Shown: in pieces, positions 8,733 through 17,143 of the stretch
How the letters are laid out: every line of letters starts with the position of its first letter
Position numbering within the stretch: the first letter of the stretch is position 1
Made by a program: the position numbers and the translations under genes
Source of the DNA: Bradyrhizobium erythrophlei
GTDB lineage: Bacteria > Pseudomonadota > Alphaproteobacteria > Rhizobiales > Xanthobacteraceae
Length of the DNA stretch: 64,000 bases
Direction: 5' to 3'
Assembly (NCBI GenBank): GCA_900129675.1
Contig: FSRD01000001.1
Location: 7,863,501 to 7,927,500 of the forward strand
Notes under the pieces: model-generated
Seen by the model: only the letters and a program-made list of their open reading frames with translations
Told to the model about the DNA's origin: nothing
Databases searched by the model: none

Positions 8733-9380
8733 ATGGCACGCACGATCGGCTCATACGGCCCGAAGACGCTGGAGGCGATCCGGAAGGCCGGGCTGCGCCT
8801 GATCTTCGAACATGGCTACGGGGCGATGAGCCTGCGCCACCTCGCGGCAGAGGTCGGAATCCAGGTGGGGTCGTTATACAATCACATCAGTACCAAGCAG
8901 GAGCTACTGTTCGGCCTGGTGCAGGACCACATCAACGAGTTGCTTCGTCAGCTCGATCTCGCGCTGGAAGGGAAGCAAGGGCCGGTGGAAAAGCTCCGCG
9001 CCTTCGTCGCATTCCACGTCACCTACCACATGAGCCGGAAGCGCGAGGTCTTCATCGCCAATTCCGAACTGCGCTGCCTCGAGCCGAAGAACTACGAAGC
9101 AATTGTCGAACTGCGCAGCGCCTATGAGCAACGGCTGGCGGGAATCCTCGCGGAGGGAGTTTCCGAAGGCGTCTTCGAAGTCGTCGATGTCCAGGTGGCG
9201 ACATTTGCGATCCTGGCCCTTCTGACCGGCCTCTGCGCCTGGTACCGGCCGGGAGGACGCCTGACCAAGGAAGCAATCGTCACCGCCCACGAAAAGCTGG
9301 TGCTGTCCGGCGTTTCGCCTCAGGCCGCGATTTCCGCCCGAAGTGTCCGCAAGCATCCGCGGCGCATTGCGTCCGTGTAG
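8733..9380 (+). CDS. TetR/AcrR family transcriptional regulator
   Basis: From the ATG at 8733, which has a GAGGA ribosome site 4 bases upstream, the product is 215 residues. A GTG at 8685 would add 16 residues but lacks a ribosome site. The N-terminal helix-turn-helix is clear: LIFEHGYGAMSLRHLAAEVG followed by GSLYNHISTKQELL. The C-terminal part is a TetR_C-like ligand domain. It is divergent from the methylcrotonyl-CoA carboxylase operon, so it is probably its repressor and may sense an acyl-CoA intermediate. Many liu operons use a MerR-type regulator instead. Confidence 0.9.
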   Translation: MARTIGSYGPKTLEAIRKAGLRLIFEHGYGAMSLRHLAAEVGIQVGSLYNHISTKQELLFGLVQDHINELLRQLDLALEGKQGPVEKLRAFVAFHVTYHMSRKREVFIANSELRCLEPKNYEAIVELRSAYEQRLAGILAEGVSEGVFEVVDVQVATFAILALLTGLCAWYRPGGRLTKEAIVTAHEKLVLSGVSPQAAISARSVRKHPRRIASV

Positions 9381-9414
9381 CGGTGACGATCTTTGGAGCG
9401 CAGACGAGGCACCC

Positions 9415-9897
9415 ATGACAGACCCGCAAGAGCTCGACGAAATCGACCTGAGGATACTGTCCGAGCTTCAGAAGGATGGGCGCATCCGAAATAACGAACT
9501 GGCAAACCGCGTCGGCGTTTCCGAGCCTCCCTGCCTGCGGCGCGTCCGGTCGTTGCGCGGCCGAGGCGTGATCAGGGCGATCCGCGCCACCCTCGACGAG
9601 CGGCACCTCGGCTACGAGGTGGCGTCATTCGTATCGATTCAACTTGTGAGCCAGACCCAGGCGACGCTGCAGGCGTTCGAAACTTCGATCATGGCGCTAC
9701 CCCTCGTCCTGCAGTGCTGGCGCATTTCGGGAGAAGCGGACTTTTTGCTGAAATGCGTCGCGACCAGCGTCGAGGGGATGCACCAGCAGCTTCTGCAGTT
9801 TGCGGCCATGCCGGAGGTCCGAAACATCAGAAGTTCCCCGGTGCTTGGCGTATCGAAGGATGCGCCACTGCCGATACCGGGATATCCGGCAGCATAA
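9415..9897 (+). CDS. Lrp/AsnC family transcriptional regulator
   Basis: The ATG at 9415 gives a 160-residue protein, the usual Lrp size. It opens with the family signature LDEIDLRILSELQKDGRI, followed by the helix-turn-helix NNELANRVGVSEPPCLRRV, and ends with a RAM-type effector domain (CWRISGEADFLLKCV). It starts 34 bases after the TetR gene on the same strand and may be co-transcribed with it. A role in sensing an amino acid, perhaps leucine in this context, is inference. Confidence 0.92.
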   Translation: MTDPQELDEIDLRILSELQKDGRIRNNELANRVGVSEPPCLRRVRSLRGRGVIRAIRATLDERHLGYEVASFVSIQLVSQTQATLQAFETSIMALPLVLQCWRISGEADFLLKCVATSVEGMHQQLLQFAAMPEVRNIRSSPVLGVSKDAPLPIPGYPAA

Positions 9898-9931
9898 ATA
9901 GCCCGGGCCGACCCCCGGTGGGTCCAAATCC

Positions 9932-10237
9932 CTAGTGGGTCCAGGGTTCGCCGCGCCGGAATGCGAAATTGTCGGCATAGGCGATTTGGCGGGGCGCGGA
10001 CGCCTTGGGTTCGATCACCTGATACGGGATGCCCTTGCGCTCGCAATAGGCCACCGCGTCTTCCCTGGTATCGAAGTGAAGCGTGAGCTGCTGTTTCATG
10101 TCGCCGGACGAGGTCCAACCCATCAAGGGTTCGATCGCCCGGGGTTGCTCGGGTTCGTAATCCAGTTGCCATTCCCTGGTTTTGGCCCTGCCCGATTGCA
10201 TCGCGTTTTTGGCGGGCTTAAAAATGCGTGCGGTCAT
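9932..10237 (-). CDS. NADH dehydrogenase accessory subunit, NDUFS4 (ETC complex I 18 kDa) homologue
   Basis: The 101-residue protein starts MTARIFKPAKNAMQSG and contains the family landmarks REWQLDYEP, PLMGWTSSGD and FDTREDAVAYCERKG. These match alphaproteobacterial homologues of the mitochondrial NDUFS4 subunit of respiratory complex I. The start at 10237 is chosen because the domain begins there; a longer frame to 10309 would add 24 unrelated residues. The gene stands alone between convergent or divergent neighbours, away from any nuo operon, as is usual. Confidence 0.88.
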   Translation of the reverse strand: MTARIFKPAKNAMQSGRAKTREWQLDYEPEQPRAIEPLMGWTSSGDMKQQLTLHFDTREDAVAYCERKGIPYQVIEPKASAPRQIAYADNFAFRRGEPWTH

Positions 10238-10468
10238 GGATGGTCGGACCTCATGAGATATGCGACATGGTAGCGTTTGGCGGAAACGGCCGGGATAGTA
10301 TAGAGACACCTTTCAGGGATTTGATCGGTGATTCCATCGCCCCCGGATGTTACAGTTCCGGACCGGTATAGTCATTATGCTGCACTGTGACAATCTTGGG
10401 TCGCCCGGGCGCCGGGGCCAAGTCCTGCGACACGATCTTGTCGAAAGCATCAGTTCGAAACGGCACCC

Positions 10469-11620
10469 ATGAAAATCAACGCCACCCTGCCCGAAAAAGG
10501 ACGTGACCTCCGGCTCGACCTGTTTCGCGGGGTCGCGAACTGGGCGATCTTTCTGGATCATATTCCAGACAATGTCGTGAACTGGATCACCACTCGAAAC
10601 TACGGCTTCAGCGACGCCGCCGACCTGTTCGTCTTCATTTCCGGATATACCGCCTCCTTCGTCTATGCCCGGATGATGCTCGACCGCGGCTTCATCGTCG
10701 GCGCCACGCGGCTGACCAAGCGCGTCTGGCAGCTCTATGTCGCCCACATCATCCTGTTCGTGATCTACATCGCCGCGATCAGCTATCTGGCGCTGCGTTT
10801 CGGCGATTCCGAAATCATCAACGAGTTCAACGTGGCGGGCCTGGTCGATAATGCGACCGAAACGCTGCGGCAGGGCCTGTTCCTGAAGTTCAAGCCGGTC
10901 AATCTCGATGTGCTTCCGCTCTACATCGTGCTGATGGGGCTGTTTCCGCCCGTGCTGTGGATGATGCTGCGCCAGCCCAACTGGACGATGCTGGCCTCGA
11001 TCGCGCTGTGGCTGGTGGCCCGGCAGGCCGGCTGGAATCTGTCCGCCTATCCCGGCGGGACCTGGTACTTCAATCCGTTCTGCTGGCAGGTGCTGTTCGT
11101 GTTCGGTTCGTGGTGCGCGCTCGGCGGCGCCCGCAAGAACATGGGCGCCATCAATTCGCCGATCACGCTGTATTTCTGTATCTTCTATCTGCTCCTCGGG
11201 CTGGTCATGACCATGGCCGGCAAGTTTCCGGATTTCGGCGCGCTGTTTCCGCACTGGCTCTATTCAACCTTCAATCCCAACGACAAGACCAATCTGGCGC
11301 CCTATCGCTTCCTGCATTTCGTGGTGATCGTGATTTTGGTGATCCGCTTCGTGCCGAAGGACTGGAAGGCGCTGGAATGGAAAGTGTTCGATCCGCTCAT
11401 CGTCTGCGGTCAGCAATCGCTGGCGGTGTTCTGCGTCGGCGTGTTCCTGTCCTTTGTCGGACATTTTGAGCTGATGATGAGCTCGGGCTCGCTGTTCGCG
11501 CAGATCTTCGTCAGCGTGACCGGCATCGCGATCATGACCATCGTCGCCTACTACATCTCCTGGTCGAAACGCCAGGACAAGCCGTTGCCCAAGACTCCGG
11601 CGACCGCCAAGGCGGGTTGA
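10469..11620 (+). CDS. opgC: OpgC-family membrane protein (periplasmic glucan succinylation)
   Basis: The 383-residue protein has about ten membrane helices and the OpgC opening RDLRLDLFRGVANWAIFLDH, followed by FVFISGYTASFVY. OpgC proteins transfer succinyl groups to osmoregulated periplasmic glucans at the inner membrane. Length and motifs fit the family throughout. There is no other glucan gene in view, so the role rests on homology alone. The ATG at 10469 lacks an obvious strong ribosome site. It converges with the VOC gene 33 bases downstream. Confidence 0.87.
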   Translation: MKINATLPEKGRDLRLDLFRGVANWAIFLDHIPDNVVNWITTRNYGFSDAADLFVFISGYTASFVYARMMLDRGFIVGATRLTKRVWQLYVAHIILFVIYIAAISYLALRFGDSEIINEFNVAGLVDNATETLRQGLFLKFKPVNLDVLPLYIVLMGLFPPVLWMMLRQPNWTMLASIALWLVARQAGWNLSAYPGGTWYFNPFCWQVLFVFGSWCALGGARKNMGAINSPITLYFCIFYLLLGLVMTMAGKFPDFGALFPHWLYSTFNPNDKTNLAPYRFLHFVVIVILVIRFVPKDWKALEWKVFDPLIVCGQQSLAVFCVGVFLSFVGHFELMMSSGSLFAQIFVSVTGIAIMTIVAYYISWSKRQDKPLPKTPATAKAG

Positions 11621-11653
11621 TCGGGTCAGGTCGGGATCGGTTGCATTCGCAGC

Positions 11654-12520
11654 CTAACGCTTGGGCTTGCTGACGACCTTGCCTCTCGATGAGATCCCGC
11701 CCCATTCGGCGGTCCAGGTGAGTTCTGGCGCCGCATCCTGCGCGATGGCGGCCTGGCGACGCGTTCCCTGCAACGCGAACATGGCGCCCTGGGGGTCGAT
11801 GCATCGGACGATCCAGCTGCCTTCCGGCAACTCGACCGGGCCCTGCGCGATCCGGCCACCACCGGCCTTCACGCGCTCGGCTGCCAGGTCGATGTCGCCG
11901 ACATTGAAATAATAGAGCCAGAACGGCACTGGTGCCCGCGGAAGTTTGGTGAAGATGCCGCCGAGGGTTTGCCCGCCGGACGAGATCAGCCGATACGACT
12001 CCATCAGACCGATTTCGGTCTCGGCTTGCTGCCAATCAAACAGTTCGCGGTAGAAGGCGAATGCCGTCTTGCAATCAGCGGCGAGCAGCTCATGCCAGCC
12101 GACATGTCCCGGCTCGCCCAGCCCGGCCCGCTCCGGCCGACCGGGCTTCAACCCTTTGACCAGCGCAAGCGTTGCCGTTTGCGGGTCCGCTACGACAGAA
12201 ATGCGGCCGATGTTGGTGTCCGTGGGCGGGACATACACGGCGCCGCCGAGGCGCCCGATCAGGCCAGCGGTTTTATCCACGTCGTCGACGGCGACATACC
12301 CCACCCACCGCGGCGTCGCGCCCATTTTCCGCGCCTCGGGCGGCAGGTCCATGAATGCCCCGACCGGAGCCTGTCCGGCGGTGAACAACGTGTAGGCGAA
12401 CTCGGGCGTCGAAGCATCCTGTTCACCCCAGCCCACGACACTGCCATAAAAGGCCCTCGCGGCGGCAATGTCCGTCGTCAAAAGCTCGTACCAGACGAAG
12501 CGTCCGTGATGATCGGTCAA
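11654..12520 (-). CDS. Two-domain VOC (glyoxalase/dioxygenase superfamily) protein
   Basis: The 288-residue protein has two VOC modules. The first starts FVWYELLTTDIAAARAFYG and the second, at about residue 140, starts HVGWHELLAADCKTAFAFYR. This duplicated layout is that of glyoxalase/bleomycin-resistance-like proteins that form one active site from paired modules. Substrate is unknown. It converges with opgC and is divergent from the RiPP cluster by about 350 bases, so it is probably not part of that pathway. Confidence 0.88.
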   Translation of the reverse strand: MTDHHGRFVWYELLTTDIAAARAFYGSVVGWGEQDASTPEFAYTLFTAGQAPVGAFMDLPPEARKMGATPRWVGYVAVDDVDKTAGLIGRLGGAVYVPPTDTNIGRISVVADPQTATLALVKGLKPGRPERAGLGEPGHVGWHELLAADCKTAFAFYRELFDWQQAETEIGLMESYRLISSGGQTLGGIFTKLPRAPVPFWLYYFNVGDIDLAAERVKAGGGRIAQGPVELPEGSWIVRCIDPQGAMFALQGTRRQAAIAQDAAPELTWTAEWGGISSRGKVVSKPKR

Positions 12521-12732
12521 CGCGAAATCTCCCGTTCCAGCCGCAAGCCACCGCGCTGCAACATTGTGGTTCCGGATATTAGTCTAAGAGTCATTTCATG
12601 AGCGCGCGAAGAGCGACTCGCGCCAGCGGCCCGTGATCACTTTCACGTTGTAGTGGTCGATCGCCAGCGGATCATGGTTACCGTTCACACCCGGTTCATG
12701 GGAGTCGTGATTTGATAGATCATGCCGATTTT

Positions 12733-12748
12733 GTTCATCAAGATGAAC
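12733..12748. promoter_or_regulatory. Perfect 16-bp palindrome upstream of the RiPP precursor
   Basis: GTTCATCAAGATGAAC is a 7-2-7 perfect inverted repeat, 124 bases before the precursor start. No other gene claims this gap. It is a good candidate operator for the azole-peptide cluster, but the cognate regulator is not encoded beside it. Confidence 0.5.
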
Positions 12749-12871
12749 CGAATAGATGCAAAATCGACAAACACAGTGAGGCGCAACCAGTCTTGCAGCG
12801 CGCTTTTGCCAAGCGTACAATCGCATGGCTGGACTCGAAACAGATATTACCAGGTAATGGAGGATGCGACG

Positions 12872-13264
12872 ATGCCACGGGTGAAGCAAGCTTCGAAGTC
12901 GAAGCGTGTGACCAAAGCCGCCGTACCCGCATTGGGTGCCGCCGGTCTGACTTTCTCGCTAGTGGGGGGCGCATCCGCGGCGGCCGTACCGACAGCGGAC
13001 GTGCAGCAGACGCCGAACTATGTGCCGACTCAAGCGCTCACGCTCGGCGAAGAAGAGATCGCCGACGTCAGTCTCGCCACGTTCCATTTGTTCGACAAGG
13101 AGAACACCGGCGCGGCCAGCGGCGCCGTACAGATGGCCTGGGGTTGCCGATGCGGCGGCTGCAGAGGCTGCCGAGGCTGCGGCGGGTGCAGAGCCTGCCG
13201 TTGCGGCGGCTGCGCGGGCTGCGGTTCTTGCTGTGCATCATGGGGCATCTGCCGCCTCTGCTGA
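12872..13264 (+). CDS. Cys/Gly/Arg-rich RiPP precursor peptide (TOMM/LAP type)
   Basis: The ATG at 12872 is chosen because GGAGG lies 8 bases upstream; the product is 130 residues. Residues 1-15 are basic. Residues 16-38 are a hydrophobic Ala/Gly stretch that resembles a signal peptide. Residues 58-78 form an acidic segment (GEEEIADVSLATFHLFDKEN) that looks like a leader recognised by a cyclodehydratase. Residues 91-130 are the presumed core with 14 Cys spaced mostly by two residues (GCRCGGCRGCRGCGGC...), ending GICRLC. The next two genes encode a cyclodehydratase and a dehydrogenase, so the Cys residues are probably turned into thiazol(in)es. The leader cleavage site and final structure are not visible. 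Confidence 0.88.
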   Translation: MPRVKQASKSKRVTKAAVPALGAAGLTFSLVGGASAAAVPTADVQQTPNYVPTQALTLGEEEIADVSLATFHLFDKENTGAASGAVQMAWGCRCGGCRGCRGCGGCRACRCGGCAGCGSCCASWGICRLC

Positions 13265-13305
13265 TCCAGCGCAGCTTTCGAACACGTTGACAAACGCAAG
13301 GCGTC

Positions 13306-13340
13306 ATGGCCGGGTTCGACAAGGTCGACCCGGCCATTTT
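13306..13340 (+). terminator. Hairpin between precursor and maturation genes (attenuating terminator)
   Basis: ATGGCCGGGTTCGAC and GTCGACCCGGCCAT form a 14-bp stem with one bulged T and loop AAG, followed by TTTTGTG. It lies 41 bases after the precursor stop. Such hairpins in RiPP operons let the peptide be made in excess of the enzymes by partial read-through; that role is inferred here. Confidence 0.75.
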
Positions 13341-13372
13341 GTGTCTGATGTTGCCGGAGAGCACGCCTCACA

Positions 13373-15661
13373 ATGGCGATCCGCAGTGACAAGCAAGGTA
13401 CGCGTACGAAACTCATGACAGGCCATCGCAAGACCCGCGCCACGCGTCAAACTGGCAAAGACGTTGTGCAATTCGCGCCGAATTTCACCGTCTACGTGCT
13501 TCCCCCCGATGTCGTGAGCCTCTATTCCGAGGACCGGAAATTCTTTCTGCACGGCGAACTCTATGTCGCGCTGGCCGAGGCGATCGGAAAGACCGGAAAA
13601 AGCCTTGGCCGGCTCGTCGGCGAGCTGGAACGCAAGTTTCCGTCCGACCAAATCAATGAAGCCCTCAAGCGGCTAGGTGACCGTCGCTATATCGTGCCGG
13701 CCTCGCCTGCCGCCGACGGTACGGTCGCCGGCTATTGGGCTAGTCTCGGCCTGCCGTCGGAGGTTGCGGAAAGCAATCTCAAAAATTGCCGCGTGCGCAT
13801 TGAAGCGATCGACGTCAAGGGCGCAACCGAACTCGGCGCCGCGCTGGGCAAGCTCGGCGTTCGCGTCGTCAAAGGGTCTCCCGACCTGACGATAACGCTG
13901 GTGAGCGATTATCTGGAACGACAACTGGCCCAGCTGAACCGGCAGCGGGTGTCGGACAAGACGCCCTGGCTGCTGGTGCAGCCCTCCGGGGTTTTTCCGC
14001 TGGTGGGCCCGGTGTTCAAACCCGGCGAGAGCGCCTGCTGGACCTGCTTGTTCGACCGCATGATCCGCAATCGCGAGATCAAGGGATTCCTCGATCGCGG
14101 AGGGGCGCAGCCCGTCGCGGTTTCGCCACTGGTCCGCAACACTTTCGGGCAAAGCGCGATCCAGTTCGCAGCCGTCGAGATTGCCAAGGCGATCGCCTCC
14201 GGATTTCGCACCGACCTGCGCGATCATATTGCGAGCTTCGACCTGATGGGCGCAACGATCGCAAAGCACTATGTCGCGCACCGCCCGCAATGTCCGACCT
14301 GCGGCGCGAGGAAATTGCAGAACCCGCGCCGTGCACCGCAGCCGATCGTGAACGGCCCCGGCGCCAAGCTGATCATGACCAGCGGCGGATATCGCACGGT
14401 GTCGTCGCGTGTCACGGTTGCACGCTACCGAAAGCACGTCAGTCCCCTCACCGGCGTCGTGAAGCGGCTGGAGCGGATCGAAGCCGACCTGCCGATGAAC
14501 ACCAACTTTTTCGCGCAGCATAATTTTTCCGCGCCGGCCATGAGCGTCGATCAGCTGAGGTCGGGACTGAGTGGCGGCAGCTTCGGCAAGGGCTCGACCG
14601 CTGAGCAGGCCGAAGCCAGCGCGCTGATGGAAGCGATCGAGCGCTATTCCGGAATTTTCCAGGGCGACGAAATCCGGATGAAGCGGCGCTTTGCCGATTT
14701 CGCACCGGGCGATGCCATCCTGGCCAACGATGTCCAGCTGTTCAGCGAAGCGCAGTTTGCGGCGCGGCACGAACCTGCAGGCGACGATTCACATCCGATC
14801 CCGGAGCCGATCGATCCCACGGCCAAGATCGAGTGGTCGCCGGCCTGGTCGTTGCGCGACCAGCGTTTTCGATATTTTCCGACCGGCCTGATGTACTTCT
14901 TCTACCGCGACGCCCATACCGATTCCAACGGCTGTGCCGCCGGCAACACGCTGCAGGAGGCCATCGTCCAGGGCTTCCTCGAACTGGTGGAGCGCGATGC
15001 CTACGCGATCTGGTGGTACAACCGGTCACAGCGGTCGGAGGTCGATCTCAGCGAGTTCGACGATTCCTACATCCGCGATATCAAGACTCAATTTACCGAC
15101 GCCGGACGCAAACTGTGGGTGCTCGACGTCACCAACGATCTCGGCGTTCCCACCTATGTCGCGGTCATGCACTGGATCAAGGACGGCCAGGAGAATATCG
15201 AGTTTGGCTCCGGCGCGCATTTCGATCGCCGCATTGCGCTGCTGCGTTCGCTGACGGAACTGAGCCAGTTCCTGTCGATCGGCCTGATGGGCGGCGGCAG
15301 CGGCGACAAGTCGAGCCTCGACGGCATCACACCGTTGCGCCTGGAGAATTATCCGTTCCTGATCCCGGCAAGCCGTCTGGTCGTAGTGCCGGAACTCGGC
15401 ATCAATGTCCCGCTCGACAGCGCGCGCGAGCAGGTGGAAGCCTGCGTCGAGATCGCCCGGCGCGCCGGGTATGATTTCCTCGTCCTCGATCAGACCCGCC
15501 CCGACGTCGAAGTCTCGGTGGCCCGGGTGATCGTTCCCGGGCTGCGGCATTTCTATCGCCGCTTCGCACCCGGCCGGCTGTACGACGTTCCGGTCAAGCT
15601 CGGTCTGCTCGAACGACCGTTATCGGAAAACGAACTGACGCCGTTCCTTCCGCACACCTGA
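13373..15661 (+). CDS. Fused E1-like/YcaO cyclodehydratase for azoline formation
   Basis: The 762-residue protein joins two domains. Residues 1 to about 320 form an E1/ThiF-like leader-binding part with two Cys pairs, CWTC at 222-225 and CPTC at 307-310, that would hold the structural zinc. Residues 390 to about 750 are the YcaO domain with ATP-site motifs EASALMEAIERYSG (around 415-425) and CAAGNTLQEAIVQGFLELVE (521-540). Such fusions convert Cys, Ser or Thr of a precursor into azolines with ATP. The C-terminus ends TPFLPHT and lacks a full PxPxP motif. The ribosome site is weak; a second ATG at 13415 is possible. Confidence 0.92.
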   Translation: MAIRSDKQGTRTKLMTGHRKTRATRQTGKDVVQFAPNFTVYVLPPDVVSLYSEDRKFFLHGELYVALAEAIGKTGKSLGRLVGELERKFPSDQINEALKRLGDRRYIVPASPAADGTVAGYWASLGLPSEVAESNLKNCRVRIEAIDVKGATELGAALGKLGVRVVKGSPDLTITLVSDYLERQLAQLNRQRVSDKTPWLLVQPSGVFPLVGPVFKPGESACWTCLFDRMIRNREIKGFLDRGGAQPVAVSPLVRNTFGQSAIQFAAVEIAKAIASGFRTDLRDHIASFDLMGATIAKHYVAHRPQCPTCGARKLQNPRRAPQPIVNGPGAKLIMTSGGYRTVSSRVTVARYRKHVSPLTGVVKRLERIEADLPMNTNFFAQHNFSAPAMSVDQLRSGLSGGSFGKGSTAEQAEASALMEAIERYSGIFQGDEIRMKRRFADFAPGDAILANDVQLFSEAQFAARHEPAGDDSHPIPEPIDPTAKIEWSPAWSLRDQRFRYFPTGLMYFFYRDAHTDSNGCAAGNTLQEAIVQGFLELVERDAYAIWWYNRSQRSEVDLSEFDDSYIRDIKTQFTDAGRKLWVLDVTNDLGVPTYVAVMHWIKDGQENIEFGSGAHFDRRIALLRSLTELSQFLSIGLMGGGSGDKSSLDGITPLRLENYPFLIPASRLVVVPELGINVPLDSAREQVEACVEIARRAGYDFLVLDQTRPDVEVSVARVIVPGLRHFYRRFAPGRLYDVPVKLGLLERPLSENELTPFLPHT

Positions 15662-15673
15662 AGGGGGACGGTC

Positions 15674-17143
15674 TTGCGCGCGCCTGCAAAAAAGCGAGGG
15701 CGAAAAATCGCACCCGCCATCGCGGCCCGGCTGAACGCGCGCGTCTCGCTCGAAGCACAGGCGGACGGAAACGTCGCCGCCCGCTTCGACGGGTACGCAG
15801 CGGGCCTTGGAAAGTTCAGCGCCGAAGCGATCGATCGCGCGCTCGGCTTGCGCACCGGTCTGCCGCTCGCTTCGTTTTCGCGTCCTGCAAAGGTGATCGA
15901 CCGCGAAATCGATCTCCTGGTCCGGCGCTTGGCCGAACGCGGGCTGTTGGAATACCGCCTCGGGCGCGCGCGCGGCAATGCCGACCTCGTCGTCATCGAA
16001 CCACAAATGCCCGGTTATTGGCCGCAAACGCCGAAGCTTCGCGCCTCCGAGACGATCGTATTGTCGCGTTTCGCCTACATGCGACGGCGCGGCGGTGACA
16101 TGGTGCTGGAATCGCCGCGCGCCGGCGCGTTGTTCAGAATCAGCGATCCGAAGGTCGCAGCTACCATTGCCACGCTGTCCGCGCCGCAGAAGATCGGCCA
16201 GATGCGACGGCAGGCAGGATTTCCCGGCCTCGAGCTGCTCGGATTGCTGCTGGATTGCAAAATCCTCTTCAAGATCGACGCCAAGGGCGGCGATGGCCGC
16301 CGGGCAAATGAGGGCGACGAAAACCTCGTGCTCTGGGATTTTCACGATCTGCTGTTTCACACCCACAGCACCGAGGGCCGCCAGGCCAATCCACTCGGAG
16401 GACTCTACCCCTACGCCGGTGTCATCGCGCCACCACCGGCGGTGCGATCGCCCTGGCCCGGTGCGGCGATCGATCTGCAACCGCTTTCGGCCGCGGCCCA
16501 TGAAACGCCCTCGCCATACGCAAAGCTGCTGGGCGAGCGCCATTCGACGCGCGACTTCGACGACCAGCGGCCGATCACGCTCGCCGAGCTCGCGCAATTT
16601 CTCGAAAGCACCGCGCGCGTGCAGTCGAAGTGGACCGGCAAGCTCGATTTTGGGGGCGACAGTCCCGATATCGCCTATACCACGCGGCCGTATCCCGCCG
16701 CCGGCAGCGCGTACGAACTCGAACTCTATCTGAACGTCGCCAATTGCGACGGGCTGGAGCGCGGCTTCTATCACTATGACGCCGATCGTCACGCGTTGGT
16801 GAAGATCGATGCGCACGAGCAAGAGCTCGATGCGCAATTGGGGTCGGCTGAATTCGCGATGGACGCGCCCTCCTCGACCCAGGTCCTGATCACGATCGCC
16901 GCGCGCTTTAACCGGATTTCATGGAAGTACAGCTCGATCGCCTATTCGCTGATCCTGAAGGATGTCGGCGTACTGCTCCAGACGCTCTACCTGACGGCGA
17001 CCGACATGGGCCTTGGTGGCTGCGCCATCGGCACCACCAACATCGATCTGTTCGCCAGGATGACGGGCATCGATTTCCACGTCGAAGGCCCGGTCGGCCA
17101 ATTCGCGCTTGGACGCGGCATCAAATCCGATGCCGCGGACTAG
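15674..17143 (+). CDS. SagB-type FMN-dependent azoline dehydrogenase
   Basis: The start is a TTG at 15674 with a strong AAGGGGGA site that overlaps the stop of the YcaO gene; no ATG fits. The 489-residue protein has a poorly conserved N-terminal half and a nitroreductase domain from about residue 265. Motifs are GERHSTRDF, TRPYPAAGSAYELELYL and ILKDVGVLLQTLYLTATDMG, the usual FMN-binding pattern of SagB proteins. It should oxidise azolines of the precursor to aromatic azoles. Its TAG and the stop of the convergent amidohydrolase gene share the palindrome CTAG. No transporter, protease or immunity gene follows. Confidence 0.91.
   Translation: MRAPAKKRGRKIAPAIAARLNARVSLEAQADGNVAARFDGYAAGLGKFSAEAIDRALGLRTGLPLASFSRPAKVIDREIDLLVRRLAERGLLEYRLGRARGNADLVVIEPQMPGYWPQTPKLRASETIVLSRFAYMRRRGGDMVLESPRAGALFRISDPKVAATIATLSAPQKIGQMRRQAGFPGLELLGLLLDCKILFKIDAKGGDGRRANEGDENLVLWDFHDLLFHTHSTEGRQANPLGGLYPYAGVIAPPPAVRSPWPGAAIDLQPLSAAAHETPSPYAKLLGERHSTRDFDDQRPITLAELAQFLESTARVQSKWTGKLDFGGDSPDIAYTTRPYPAAGSAYELELYLNVANCDGLERGFYHYDADRHALVKIDAHEQELDAQLGSAEFAMDAPSSTQVLITIAARFNRISWKYSSIAYSLILKDVGVLLQTLYLTATDMGLGGCAIGTTNIDLFARMTGIDFHVEGPVGQFALGRGIKSDAAD

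Noticed and set aside
12722..12871. In-frame extension of the RiPP precursor by up to 50 residues (MPILFIKMNRID...)
   Set aside because: It lacks a ribosome site, contains the 16-bp palindrome, and the ATG at 12872 has a well placed GGAGG.
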